In this document: positions 36,586 to 46,458 of the stretch, piece after piece
Position numbering within the stretch: position 1 is the stretch's first letter
Layout: every line of letters starts with the position of its first letter
Source of the DNA: Syntrophomonas sp.
GTDB taxonomy: Bacteria > Bacillota > Syntrophomonadia > Syntrophomonadales > Syntrophomonadaceae
Assembly (NCBI GenBank): GCA_016841245.1
Contig: JAENZN010000001.1
Coordinates: 339,334-403,333 of the forward strand
DNA length: 64,000 nt
Direction: 5' to 3'
Position numbers and translations under genes: made by a program
Notes under the pieces: model-generated
Told to the model about the DNA's origin: nothing
What the model saw: the letters and a program-made list of their open reading frames with translations, nothing else
Databases searched by the model: none

Positions 36586-37323
36586 CTACTTCATTTTCAA
36601 TGCCGGTTGGCCAGTAAACCTGATATCTATATATTCTAACATGTCCGTGCCATCTTTCTCCATGTCATTTTCCATTATAAAAACCTGATCTATTAATTCT
36701 GCTTTTTCTTCCATCCGGTCCAGATTACCGAATTTTATTTCAGTTCCTTTTAAAGTATAAATCATTATTTCTTCTTTAATATAATCATAGTGGAACTCGG
36801 AAATGTTCTGAAGTTGCTCTTCCGAAACCGCCTCATATATTTTTCTAATCATTTCAATCCCTGGAGACGCTACGGCATGTCCAAGATTTACTTGCTCAGG
36901 CCAGCTATCCATGGTAATCAAGCAATAATCACCAACCGGGAAATTAACCATTTTGTCTATACAGATTCCTTCCGGATCCAGAACCAGGAAAACATCATTA
37001 TATGGCATTACTGCCCACATCTTTCGTTCTACTATACTTATTTTTATCTCCCGCGGCAGATGCCGGGTTACCTGAGCTGATTTTATTATGGGATGAAGTT
37101 CAATCGTACGGGCACACAGTCGATTGTCCAGTTTAAATATGTTAGTACCCTTCTCAATTCCAGAAAGTTTTAAGACCTCGTTTTCCGTAACTTTTTCAAT
37201 ACCGCTTACGGTAATTTTATCAATATAAAAAAAGGAGCTGTACAGGAAAAGGAAGATACAAATCAGCGAAATAAAAAATAATATGATAATTTGAAAAAAC
37301 CTGCGGGATCTATGTTTTATCAT
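36586..37323 (-). CDS. ftsQ: Cell division protein FtsQ/DivIB
   Basis: A 245-residue bitopic protein: basic cytoplasmic start, membrane segment about 9-31, then a POTRA domain (FYIDKITVSGIEKVTENEVLKLSGIEKGTNIFKLD) and a beta domain (MWAVMPYNDVFLVLDPEGICID). It forms the FtsQLB/DivIB-DivIC-FtsL complex that activates septal wall synthesis by SpoVD/FtsI and FtsW. Located between murA and the DUF881 gene. Confidence 0.92.
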   Translation of the reverse strand: MIKHRSRRFFQIIILFFISLICIFLFLYSSFFYIDKITVSGIEKVTENEVLKLSGIEKGTNIFKLDNRLCARTIELHPIIKSAQVTRHLPREIKISIVERKMWAVMPYNDVFLVLDPEGICIDKMVNFPVGDYCLITMDSWPEQVNLGHAVASPGIEMIRKIYEAVSEEQLQNISEFHYDYIKEEIMIYTLKGTEIKFGNLDRMEEKAELIDQVFIMENDMEKDGTDMLEYIDIRFTGQPALKMK

Positions 37324-37435
37324 TTTTTCTCCTGCCCCACAATTACTGTGATGATTATACCAGAAATCTATGGGAAAATCATTATTATATGGTTCGTATA
37401 TGGTTTATTATAAAAGAGCCTCAATAGCTCCCAAA

Positions 37436-38686
37436 CTACAGCTTCCTTTGTATATCGGCTCCAATACTCTTTAACTTCAGGTGAATATTTTCATACCCCC
37501 GGTCAATATGCCTCAAGTTGGTGATTCGAGTCTCTCCGCCAGCAAATAACCCTGCCAGTATAAGTGCAGCTCCTGCTCGCAAATCACTGGCCTCAACACT
37601 GGCTCCCTCCAACTGGTCTTTTCCCTTTATTATGGCTACCCTGCCTTCAACTTTTATTTCTGCTCCCATACGGCGCAACTCTGGAACATGCATATATCTA
37701 TTCTCAAAAATAGTTTCAACTACTACACTGGTTCCTTTTATGGTTGATAACAATGCCATAGTCTGGGGCTGCATATCAGTTGGAAAGCCTGGATAGGGCA
37801 TAGTTTTAAAGTCTGTCGGCCTTAGACACCTGCTGCCTATAACCCTCAATCCTGTACTGGTTGGCATTATTTCAACCCCAATTTCCCTTAGTTTGGCTGC
37901 CAGGGGTTGAATATGTTCATTGGCAACGTTTTCAATGAATACATCACCCCGGGTTATGGCTGCCGCAATCATGAAGGTTCCTGCTTCTATGCGATCAGGG
38001 ATTACTACATGATTTATACCTCCGAACTGCTTTACCCCTTCTATTCTTATTAAATCCAGACCTGCGCCCCTGATCTTAGCCCCCATCCGGTTTAAGAAAT
38101 TCTGCAAATCTATAATTTCAGGCTCCCGGGCCGCATTACGGATTATGGTGATACCGGGTATAGTACTGGCTGCCATTATCAGATTTTCGGTTGCACCAAC
38201 ACTGGGAAAATCCAATAAAATTTCCCGGCCCATTCGGGGCTTACCTTCTCCGACCATGAAGCCGCCTTTTTCGTATACTTTATATCCAAGATTGTTGAAA
38301 CCTTTTAAATGCAAATCTACCGGCCTGCTGCCAATGGCACATCCCCCTGAGTAAGCTATTTTGGCAAATCCAAAACGAGCCAGCAGTGCACCCATAACCA
38401 GATTGGAGGCTCGCATTTTTCGGGAAATATTTTCTGGCAGCTCGCAGGATTGAATGTATCTTCCATCAAAAACTAATGAATCTGCTTCTCTTTTTATTCT
38501 GGCACCCAGTATGGTCAAAGCATCGGACATGACCTTAATGTCTTCCAGGTCCGGCACCCCGGATAAAACTACCTCACCCGCAGAAAGCAAACTAGCCGCC
38601 ATTATTGGCAGTATTGCATTCTTGGCTCCACTAACTTTAACCTGACCTTTTAAGGAACTGCCTCCTTTTATTACCAAGCTTTCCAA
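37436..38686 (-). CDS. murA: UDP-N-acetylglucosamine 1-carboxyvinyltransferase MurA
   Basis: MurA (416 residues) adds enolpyruvate to UDP-GlcNAc, the first committed step of peptidoglycan synthesis. Catalytic Cys116 is in YSGGCAIGSRPVDLHL, the fosfomycin-sensitive form, with K22/N23 in SGAKNAILP. TTG start, seven bases after GGAGG. It stands where most related clusters have murB, directly after murC (48-base gap). Confidence 0.96.
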   Translation of the reverse strand: MESLVIKGGSSLKGQVKVSGAKNAILPIMAASLLSAGEVVLSGVPDLEDIKVMSDALTILGARIKREADSLVFDGRYIQSCELPENISRKMRASNLVMGALLARFGFAKIAYSGGCAIGSRPVDLHLKGFNNLGYKVYEKGGFMVGEGKPRMGREILLDFPSVGATENLIMAASTIPGITIIRNAAREPEIIDLQNFLNRMGAKIRGAGLDLIRIEGVKQFGGINHVVIPDRIEAGTFMIAAAITRGDVFIENVANEHIQPLAAKLREIGVEIMPTSTGLRVIGSRCLRPTDFKTMPYPGFPTDMQPQTMALLSTIKGTSVVVETIFENRYMHVPELRRMGAEIKVEGRVAIIKGKDQLEGASVEASDLRAGAALILAGLFAGGETRITNLRHIDRGYENIHLKLKSIGADIQRKL

Positions 38687-38734
38687 ACAAACACCTCCGC
38701 CAGAATTTTGCCGAGGAAAATATATTAATATTAT

Positions 38735-40102
38735 TTATAGTTTCTCCAGTATTTCTTGACCAATTTTCCATATGTCGCCAGCTCCCATAGTTATCACCAT
38801 GTCGTTTTCTTCAAGTATATCCGCCAAATACTGTTCGATATCAATAAAAGTTGGCAGGAAGACCGTATTGCACCCCGTCTTCCTGGCTGCTTGATAAACG
38901 CTGGCTCCGCTTATTCCCTCAATGGGCATTTCACCCGCTGAATATACATCCGTAATCACTACCAAATCCGCCTCTTGAAGAGATTCTCCCAGTTTTTCCC
39001 CCAGCAGCTGGGTCCTGGTATAACGATGCGGTTGAAATACTGCTATAATTCTGCCATTGTGAACCTTGCGGGCAGCTTCGATGGTAACCTTTATTTCTGT
39101 AGGATGATGGGCATAATCATCAATTACTGTAATGCCATTTTTTCTCCCGGTAAGTTCAAAACGCCGGCCAGCTCCCTTAAAGTCTTTAATGGCCTTTTTG
39201 GTCTCCTCCAAACTACCACCTAACTCCAGGGTGACAGCCACCGCTGCCAGTGCATTAATAGCATTGTGTTTTCCTGGAACTGAAAGCTCTATGGTTCCTA
39301 ACCTCTTACCATTTTGGTATATATCGAATTGTGATCCCATACCGAAAGGTTTCCAATCAGACAGATAATAATCATTGGAATTATCTTCGCCATAAGTGAT
39401 CACCCGGGTAGGAGTAATTGATTTGATGGTTTGATTATATTCGTCTTCGCCATACAGAACGGCAAACCCATCTGGACTAACTTGATCTATATACTGTCTA
39501 AAAGCCTTCTGAATATTTTCCACCGATTTATAATAGTCCAGATGATCATCTTCTATATTGGTGATAACTGCTATATGAGGATTTAGTTCCAGGAAAGAAG
39601 CATCACTTTCATCTGCTTCAACTACTGCATAACTGCCTTTTCCCAGACATGCATTTAATCTGCTGCCCTGCAGTTCTCCTCCTACAATGAATGTCGGTTC
39701 AAAATTACTATAGGAAAGACACATATAAATCATAGAAGTAGTAGTAGTTTTTCCATGAGCCCCGGCAACTGCTATTCCTTTTCTTTTGTTAACCAGCTCA
39801 GCCAGCATCTGCCCTCTTGATAAAACCGGAATATTTTTATCACGAGCTGCAGCTAATTCAGGGTTATCGCCAGGAATGGCTGATGATACAACCAGCCAAT
39901 CGATACCTTCCCTGACACAGGATGAAGAATGGCCCTGGAACACTTCCACTCCTAATTTAGAAAGTTTTTCGGTTATACTATTACTCTGCAAGTCAGACCC
40001 GCTGACTCGATATCCTTCTTCTGCTAAAACCCTGGCGATACCGCTCATGCCTGCTCCTGCAATACCTACCATATGCACCCATTGTCCTGTGGCAGCAGCC
40101 AT
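38735..40102 (-). CDS. murC: UDP-N-acetylmuramate--L-alanine ligase MurC
   Basis: MurC (455 residues) attaches L-Ala to UDP-MurNAc. The N-terminal Rossmann domain has HMVGIAGAGMSGIARVL, the ATP-binding motif is AGAHGKTTTTSM, and the family markers EADESDASFL and DDYAHHPTEI are intact. It follows murG after a 144-base gap, which includes a weak hairpin. No MurB fusion is present. Confidence 0.96.
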   Translation of the reverse strand: MAAATGQWVHMVGIAGAGMSGIARVLAEEGYRVSGSDLQSNSITEKLSKLGVEVFQGHSSSCVREGIDWLVVSSAIPGDNPELAAARDKNIPVLSRGQMLAELVNKRKGIAVAGAHGKTTTTSMIYMCLSYSNFEPTFIVGGELQGSRLNACLGKGSYAVVEADESDASFLELNPHIAVITNIEDDHLDYYKSVENIQKAFRQYIDQVSPDGFAVLYGEDEYNQTIKSITPTRVITYGEDNSNDYYLSDWKPFGMGSQFDIYQNGKRLGTIELSVPGKHNAINALAAVAVTLELGGSLEETKKAIKDFKGAGRRFELTGRKNGITVIDDYAHHPTEIKVTIEAARKVHNGRIIAVFQPHRYTRTQLLGEKLGESLQEADLVVITDVYSAGEMPIEGISGASVYQAARKTGCNTVFLPTFIDIEQYLADILEENDMVITMGAGDIWKIGQEILEKL

Positions 40103-40216
40103 ACCCTCATCTCCTTATGCCCTATATTACAAATCACACCTTATAGTATGCATTTTTAATAAAAGTGGTTACATTTCTATAAGCCTGTCCTCTACCAAAA
40201 AGCTTTGATAAATAAT

Positions 40217-40237
40217 AAAAACCCTGGCATGGTTTTT
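40217..40237 (-). terminator. Weak hairpin after murG
   Basis: AAAAACC (40217-40223) and GGTTTTT (40231-40237) pair with a 7-base loop, 10 bases beyond the murG stop; on the minus strand the 3' arm runs into TTTTTATTATTT. The stem has only two G-C pairs, so at most it causes partial termination or stabilises the transcript end between murG and murC. Confidence 0.3.
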
Positions 40238-40246
40238 AAGTATGCC

Positions 40247-41335
40247 CTATTTTAAAATAATATCCAGTATCTTGTTTAACGCATCAGGCCGGGCTTCTTT
40301 GTTCATATTCAGGCTCATTTCCCCTAAGCGGGATTTATCATTTTTTAATTCTTCCAATTTATTAAATAGAGTATCTCCATCCAGGAACTCATCAATAACC
40401 ATCTCAGCAGCTTTTTTCTCAATCAATGCTCGGGCATTCTTTTCCTGATGGTTTTCAGCAGCATAAGGGTAAGGTACTAAAATAGCAGGCAGACCTAGTA
40501 TGGCTAACTCGCTCACAGTGCTTGCTCCCGCCCTGCATATGGCTAGATCAGCGGCGGCCATGGCATCCTCTATATTATGCATAAAAGGTTTTATTATCAC
40601 TGTACCCTGGACTGCTGCAGTATCTCCCATTTGCATAAGCATTTCTTCATAAGCATCATCACCGGTTATCCAGATAACCTGTATATCATTAATGGGGTAT
40701 GCTTGCAATAACTGAAGCATGGCTTGATTGATCGAAGCAGCCCCCCTGCTTCCTCCAAAAGCTAATAGGGTAAATGTATTCTCATCCAGGTCCAGTTTGC
40801 TTATTGCCTGTCCTTTATCAACTTCCATAATTTCCTGTCTTACCGGCAAACCAGTAACCTTTATGTTTTTAGCCTTCAGGTGCCGGGCGGCCTCAGGAAA
40901 ATTGATCATGGTGCAGTCAACTTTTTTAGCCAGGTTTCGGTTGGCTATCCCCGGAAATGCATTTTGCTCATGAATAAAAGTTCGACAGCCCGGAAAAAGC
41001 GTGCCCGCTGATACCACCGGAAACGACACATAACCACCGGTTCCCAGGACCATGTCAGGTTGAAACTGCTTGATTATACTCCAGGACTGGAATATACTCT
41101 TGGGAAACTTGGCCAGTGACGCCGATGCCTTGAGGATAGACGACCTGTTGAGTCCTGAAATGTCTATAGAAGCAAATTCGAATCCTGCTGCGGGCACTAT
41201 TTTGCTTTCCATTCCCTCCCGGGTGCCCACGTACAAAATATCAGTATCTGGAAGCCTGCCCTTTATCCCTCTGGCTACTGCCAGTGCAGGATAAATATGC
41301 CCTCCTGTGCCTCCTCCGCTTATTACAACCTTCAT
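40247..41335 (-). CDS. murG: Lipid II synthase MurG (GlcNAc transferase)
   Basis: MurG (362 residues) adds GlcNAc to lipid I at the inner face of the membrane. The glycine-rich acceptor loop [14 protein letters not shown], the second loop [11 protein letters not shown], the donor-domain motif [13 protein letters not shown] and the UDP-binding [26 protein letters not shown] are all present. Follows spoVE by about 120 bases. Confidence 0.97.
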   Translation of the reverse strand: MKVVISGGGTGGHIYPALAVARGIKGRLPDTDILYVGTREGMESKIVPAAGFEFASIDISGLNRSSILKASASLAKFPKSIFQSWSIIKQFQPDMVLGTGGYVSFPVVSAGTLFPGCRTFIHEQNAFPGIANRNLAKKVDCTMINFPEAARHLKAKNIKVTGLPVRQEIMEVDKGQAISKLDLDENTFTLLAFGGSRGAASINQAMLQLLQAYPINDIQVIWITGDDAYEEMLMQMGDTAAVQGTVIIKPFMHNIEDAMAAADLAICRAGASTVSELAILGLPAILVPYPYAAENHQEKNARALIEKKAAEMVIDEFLDGDTLFNKLEELKNDKSRLGEMSLNMNKEARPDALNKILDIILK

Positions 41336-41457
41336 TAGTTTTAATCTCCTATCTTGGTATTTGAATAATTGTCCAGGGGCTGCTCTGTTCCCAAATCCGC
41401 CTCACTCCACTTGAACACAGATCCTCCACTTGCTGTCACAGCTTTTATACAGAATTT

Positions 41458-42558
41458 CTAACGATTTGAACTATATCGAGAAATATTCAGCAGCAGGCCA
41501 ACACCTACCATAGTAAATAACAATGAAGACCCCCCATAGCTGATAAAGGGCAACGTAATTCCTGTAACTGGCAGTACGCCAGAAACAACCCCAATATTTA
41601 TTGCGGCCTGAAATACAATCATTATAGTAATCCCCGCAGCCAGGAGGCTTCCGAAAGTGTCCGGGGCATAAATAGCCGTTTTAAATCCCCGCCAAGCAAA
41701 TAAAAGAAATAAAGCCACAATTAATGAAGCTCCGATAAAACCCAATTCTTCTCCCAAAATAGCAAAAATAAAGTCCGTATGCTGTTCAGGAAGATAAAAA
41801 AACTTCTGCCGGCTCCTTCCTAAGCCCAGACCAAATAATCCCCCTGATCCCAAGGCATAGAGAGATTGAATAGTTTGGAACCCCTCATCACTGGCATATT
41901 TCCATGGATCAAGGAAAGCAATCATCCGTTCCATCCGGTAGGGGGCTTTAATAATAAGTGCTCCAACCACTGCTGAGCCTGCCAGAGCCAGCATACCCAG
42001 ATGAGTCATCCTGGCTCCGGCTACTACCATCATAAAAAAAACTGTCCCGGCAATAGCAAAGGATGTTCCCAGATCAGGCTGGAACATAATGAGACCACAC
42101 ACTAATGCTACCAGTAGCACATAGGGAATTATTCCAGATTTAAATTCCTTCATCTTATCAAGGTTGATATCCATGGTCCTGGCCAGAAACATAACCATAG
42201 CCAGTTTAGCCAGCTCAGAGGGGGCAAAACCAGTAAAGCCAAGGTTTAACCAGCGACTGGCACCATTGGTGTCAATCCCCAGCGGAGTCATGACTAATAT
42301 AAGGCACAATACTGCGACCGCCATCAGAGGTAAAGCTAATTCCCGCAAACGAAGGTAACTTATCTTCATTACAACTATCATGGCTATAATGCCTATTACA
42401 TCCCACAATAGCTGCTTTTTGAAGTATAAATAAGGGTCATCGTATTTGACTCCTGCTGTTACTGCACTGGAGCTAAAAACCATTACCAGTCCAATACCCA
42501 AGAGTACCAATGTAGTTACAAAGAGAATAAAATCAGGCGGTCCTTTTCTTAATCTCAA
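41458..42558 (-). CDS. spoVE: SpoVE/FtsW-type lipid II polymerase (SEDS family)
   Basis: A 366-residue SEDS glycosyltransferase with about ten membrane segments, polymerising glycan strands with its partner transpeptidase (SpoVD, encoded upstream). Family markers: NGASRWLNLGFTGFAPSELAKLAMV, FQPDLGTSFAIAG, LPEQHTDFIFAILGEELGF and GITLPFISYGGSSL. Whether it serves vegetative septation (FtsW) or spore cortex (SpoVE) cannot be told from sequence; the dcw location fits both. Confidence 0.94.
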   Translation of the reverse strand: MRLRKGPPDFILFVTTLVLLGIGLVMVFSSSAVTAGVKYDDPYLYFKKQLLWDVIGIIAMIVVMKISYLRLRELALPLMAVAVLCLILVMTPLGIDTNGASRWLNLGFTGFAPSELAKLAMVMFLARTMDINLDKMKEFKSGIIPYVLLVALVCGLIMFQPDLGTSFAIAGTVFFMMVVAGARMTHLGMLALAGSAVVGALIIKAPYRMERMIAFLDPWKYASDEGFQTIQSLYALGSGGLFGLGLGRSRQKFFYLPEQHTDFIFAILGEELGFIGASLIVALFLLFAWRGFKTAIYAPDTFGSLLAAGITIMIVFQAAINIGVVSGVLPVTGITLPFISYGGSSLLFTMVGVGLLLNISRYSSNR

Positions 42559-42601
42559 ATTACCTTTCCTCCCTGAAATTATACGTCAGTTTACCTCTTA
42601 G

Positions 42602-43966
42602 CTATGACTCAATGATGGAATCAACTACCTGACAAAACAAATCCCCCCGATGTTCATAACTGGGAAACATATCCCAGCTTGCGCAGGCCGGTGATAATAA
42701 AACCACGTCTCCCGCCCGAGCCAGTTGTTGAGCAGTAATAACTGCCTCTTCAAAACCTTCTACCTCATGTATATTCTCATAGTTCATTTCCATGACTGCC
42801 TGTTTGATCTCAGCTTTTGCTTCTCCCAGAAGAACCAGTTCTTTCACCTTTTTATTAACCAACGAAGCCAGCTGCCCAAAATCGGAACCTTTGTTCCTGC
42901 CTCCGGCAATAAGTATAATAGGGTTATCAAATGATTCCAATGCCTTAATAGCGGATTCTGGATTGGTGGCCTTGGAATCATTAATATACAGTATGCCATC
43001 CTTAACACCTACTTCTTCCATCCGGTGTCTTACACCCTTAAATTCCGCCAGCGTATCTGCTATAGATTGTGCTCGCACCCCTCCCAGGAAGGCCATCATA
43101 GCAGCACACAAAATATTTTCCAGATTATGTCTGCCTCTTAATTGAATTTGGTCCAGGGAACAAATTCTTTCCTTTTTATCATCCGTGGCAATGACTAGAT
43201 AATTGTCCTCTATATAGGCGCCTTCCGGGAGTACCTGCTCAGAAGAAAAGTAAAATATTCGTGATGGGCATCTGGACGCTATCTCTCTTATTATCCTATC
43301 TTCATAATTCAATACTGCAAAGTCATCCCCAGTTTGCTGGCTGAATATTCTGGCCTTGGCCTCAATATATGCGGCCATGCTTTTATGTCTATCCAGATGG
43401 TCGGGAGTAATATTTAAAAGCCCGCAAATCCAGGGCCTAAAATTAACAATGGTCTCCAACTGAAAACTTGAAACCTCAACGCTAATAACTGCATCCTCCA
43501 CCTCATCTACCAGAGTGGTTAATGCAATTCCAATATTCCCAGCATAAAATGACCTTCTGCCATCTCTGGCAAAAATTTGCTGCAGCAGTGCGGTAGTTGT
43601 AGTCTTACCATTGGTGCCGCTTACAGCTAGTATTTGTGTCTTGTCATTTTTTAGCTGGTAGGCCAGTTCCAATTCTCCAATAATAGGAATACCTTCTTCA
43701 TACGCTTGCTGAAAAGGTTGGATGTCCAAAGATATCCCGGGACTGGCAACCAGCAGGTCGTATTTTTCTGTGCTTACCAACGGGTATTCACCTGCATATA
43801 TTTGAATCCCAACCGACTTTAACCCCTCAAAATCGGCATTGAGCTCACCTGCTGCTTTTCTGTCACACACACTGACCTGAGCCTGGCGTCGTTTTAGAAT
43901 CTCAGCCGCTGCCGCACCGCTTCTCCCCAAACCTACAACCAGCACTCTTCTATTTTCTAGATTCAC
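42602..43966 (-). CDS. murD: UDP-N-acetylmuramoyl-L-alanine--D-glutamate ligase MurD
   Basis: MurD (454 residues) adds D-Glu. N-terminal VLVVGLGRSGAAAAEIL, ATP motif SGTNGKTTTTALL, ISVEVSSFQLETI and the C-terminal INDSKATNPESAIKAL and LLSPACASWDMFPSYEHRGDLF markers are complete. It lies between mraY and spoVE. Confidence 0.97.
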   Translation of the reverse strand: MNLENRRVLVVGLGRSGAAAAEILKRRQAQVSVCDRKAAGELNADFEGLKSVGIQIYAGEYPLVSTEKYDLLVASPGISLDIQPFQQAYEEGIPIIGELELAYQLKNDKTQILAVSGTNGKTTTTALLQQIFARDGRRSFYAGNIGIALTTLVDEVEDAVISVEVSSFQLETIVNFRPWICGLLNITPDHLDRHKSMAAYIEAKARIFSQQTGDDFAVLNYEDRIIREIASRCPSRIFYFSSEQVLPEGAYIEDNYLVIATDDKKERICSLDQIQLRGRHNLENILCAAMMAFLGGVRAQSIADTLAEFKGVRHRMEEVGVKDGILYINDSKATNPESAIKALESFDNPIILIAGGRNKGSDFGQLASLVNKKVKELVLLGEAKAEIKQAVMEMNYENIHEVEGFEEAVITAQQLARAGDVVLLSPACASWDMFPSYEHRGDLFCQVVDSIIES

Positions 43967-44014
43967 CGAACAACACTTCCTTTTGTATGCTGCTGATAAA
44001 GACTATCTTATGTC

Positions 44015-44998
44015 TTATCCCAATCCTTTAAAGCTCCACAATCCTACCAATATAAAAAAGAAGCCTGCAATCCAGAATATTCGCACCACTTTCTTCTCTG
44101 ACCACCCTTTCAGTTCATAATGATGGTGCAGGGGCGCCATTAGGAACATTCTTTTTCCAGTAGTCTGGTAAGATATTATTTGCATTAGGACACTGAGTGT
44201 TTCAATAACATAGACCCCGCCAATAAGTATAAGGGCGATTTCTGACCGGGTTATAGCAGCCACAGCAGCAACTGCTCCCCCTAAAGCCATAGATCCGGTA
44301 TCCCCCATGAAGAGTCGGGCTGGATGACGGTTAAATACTAAAAATCCCAGACAAGCCCCGGCTACGGTACCACAGAATATACTTAGATTGTAATGAGCAG
44401 ACATCAATGAGACTATCGCAAAAGCCATAGCTACCAAAAAGGTGACCCCACTGGCCAGACCATCCAGACCATCAGTAAGATTAACCGCATTCGATGCCGA
44501 TAGTAAGACAATCACCAAAAAAGGAATATATAAGTATCCCAGGTCAATTGAATCACCGCTGAAGGGAATTATTATGCTGGTTCCCCGCTCCAGGTAAAAA
44601 ATCAGGAACAGGGCAAATAATATTCCTACCAGGAGCTGCAAGCCCACCTTTTCCCGGGCTCTTAATCCCAGTGAACGTTTGAGAACCACTTTAATGTAAT
44701 CATCCCAGAAACCGATGCCTCCTAAAGCCAGCATAACCAAAACCGCCACTAAGACCTCCACACTGGCGCCAGCCATAATAAAACTGGATACCATGACGGA
44801 AGTAATTATGATTATGCCGCCCATAGTGGGTGTGCCAGCTTTTTGCAAATGTCTTTTAGGCCCATCTTCTCTAATATTCTGACCCACTTTTAATCTGCTC
44901 AAAAAAGGAATCATAAATGGCCCCATAGCTATAGATATTAGTATTGAGATTCCCGCTGCCAGTATAGTATTAATTATAAATTCATATCCCTGCATCAA
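44015..44998 (-). CDS. mraY: Phospho-MurNAc-pentapeptide transferase MraY
   Basis: MraY (327 residues) transfers phospho-MurNAc-pentapeptide to undecaprenyl phosphate, giving lipid I. About ten membrane segments; signatures GTPTMGGIIII, GFWDDYIKVV, NAVNLTDGLDGLASG (catalytic acidic residues), MGDTGSMALGG and APLHHHYELKGWSEKKVV are intact. Follows murF by 72 bases. Confidence 0.97.
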   Translation of the reverse strand: MMQGYEFIINTILAAGISILISIAMGPFMIPFLSRLKVGQNIREDGPKRHLQKAGTPTMGGIIIITSVMVSSFIMAGASVEVLVAVLVMLALGGIGFWDDYIKVVLKRSLGLRAREKVGLQLLVGILFALFLIFYLERGTSIIIPFSGDSIDLGYLYIPFLVIVLLSASNAVNLTDGLDGLASGVTFLVAMAFAIVSLMSAHYNLSIFCGTVAGACLGFLVFNRHPARLFMGDTGSMALGGAVAAVAAITRSEIALILIGGVYVIETLSVLMQIISYQTTGKRMFLMAPLHHHYELKGWSEKKVVRIFWIAGFFFILVGLWSFKGLG

Positions 44999-45070
44999 CC
45001 TGTCTCCTCCGGGTACCCGTAAGAATGTGTATTATTATTGTCTATAATCCGCCCTGATTTTACTGGCACC

Positions 45071-46453
45071 CTATTTCAATAACTCATCTACCAGAGTTTC
45101 CAACTGCATACCCCGGGATGCTTTAAAAATTATTGTATCTCTTTTATTAAAAATTTGCTTAATTAATTTTATACTCGAGCTTTTATCTTCAAAATAGTGA
45201 ACCTTTTCAGCAGCCATTCCTGCTTCCAGTGCTCCCTGGGCAATATATCTGGCCAGACTTCCTACGGTTACCAGAGTGTCCAGCTTAAGCGCTGCAGTTT
45301 TTTTGCCTACCCCAAGATGACCTTCAACTTCATGTTCTCCCAGTTCGAACATATCACCTAAAACTGCCAGCAGCTTGCCATCTCCCGCAATCTCCCGGCC
45401 GGTTTCCAGGGCGGCAGCCATAGATAATGGATTGGCATTATAGGTATCATTAATCAGTGCTCCCCCCTGCGCAAAGCGGGTTATATTAAGTCGATTGCCG
45501 GTAGGTTTATAGGCTTCCAGACCGGCTTGAATAGAATCTATATCAATTCCCATTAGAAATGCCACCCCAACACAGGCAGCGATATTGGATACCCAACGTT
45601 TAGAGGGAAGAGGAAAATAGAACTGGGCCGGCTGCCCCATAAGATGCATATAAATATACATCCCTCGATTATCCGCTTTAATTTTATCAATCTTAAAATC
45701 ACAAATATCATTAAAACCAAAAGAATATAAGCGGCAGGGATAATTTGATGCTGCCCTTAGCAGTATTTCATTATCTCCATTAATTAAAGCAAAATTCTGC
45801 TCTTCTAAAAAGGTCAATATTTCACATTTAGCATCAGCAATGTTTTCCAGGCTGCCCAGGGTTTCCAGGTGGACTCCTTCAACGTTAGTGATTACTGAGC
45901 AGGTAGGCCTGGCAATTTCCGCTAATCTCAGTATTTCGCCTTTTCCTCTCATAGCCATCTCCAGCACTGCCGCCTCATATCGGCTTTCCAGTCTAAATAC
46001 TGTCAGAGGCAGCCCTATATCATTATTAAAGTTAGCTTCGGTTTTCAAAACCTTTAATCTGGTATTTAAACACCAATAGATCAGCTCTTTAGTAGTAGTC
46101 TTCCCCACACTTCCAGTGACCGCTATTATAGGAATATCAAATAATTGCCGATAATAACGGGCTAAATCCTGTAAAGCCTGCAGGGTATCATCTACTTTAA
46201 TTATGGCTTTGCCCTCCAACTCAGAAGGCTCAATATCTATATTTCGTGATATGACTGCTGCTGAAGCTCCCCCCAGAAAAGCTTGACTCACATAATCATG
46301 CCCATCATAATTCTCACCCTTAAGGGCAAAAAACAGGCTGCCTGCAGTTATCTTTCTAGAATCCGTATCTATTGCATTGATATTCAATTCCGGAATTCCG
46401 GTTAACAATTTCCCATTTATATTGGTACAGATAGTCGCCAGCGACAAATTCAT
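45071..46453 (-). CDS. murF: UDP-MurNAc-tripeptide--D-Ala-D-Ala ligase MurF
   Basis: MurF (460 residues) completes the pentapeptide. ATP motif TGSVGKTTTKELI, then EMAMRGKGEI and NDTYNANPLSMAAAL, which distinguish MurF from MurE. The N-terminal substrate domain includes DTDSRKITAGSLFFALKGENYDGHDYV. Five bases separate it from murE. Confidence 0.97.
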   Translation of the reverse strand: MNLSLATICTNINGKLLTGIPELNINAIDTDSRKITAGSLFFALKGENYDGHDYVSQAFLGGASAAVISRNIDIEPSELEGKAIIKVDDTLQALQDLARYYRQLFDIPIIAVTGSVGKTTTKELIYWCLNTRLKVLKTEANFNNDIGLPLTVFRLESRYEAAVLEMAMRGKGEILRLAEIARPTCSVITNVEGVHLETLGSLENIADAKCEILTFLEEQNFALINGDNEILLRAASNYPCRLYSFGFNDICDFKIDKIKADNRGMYIYMHLMGQPAQFYFPLPSKRWVSNIAACVGVAFLMGIDIDSIQAGLEAYKPTGNRLNITRFAQGGALINDTYNANPLSMAAALETGREIAGDGKLLAVLGDMFELGEHEVEGHLGVGKKTAALKLDTLVTVGSLARYIAQGALEAGMAAEKVHYFEDKSSSIKLIKQIFNKRDTIIFKASRGMQLETLVDELLK

Positions 46454-46458
46454 AAAAT

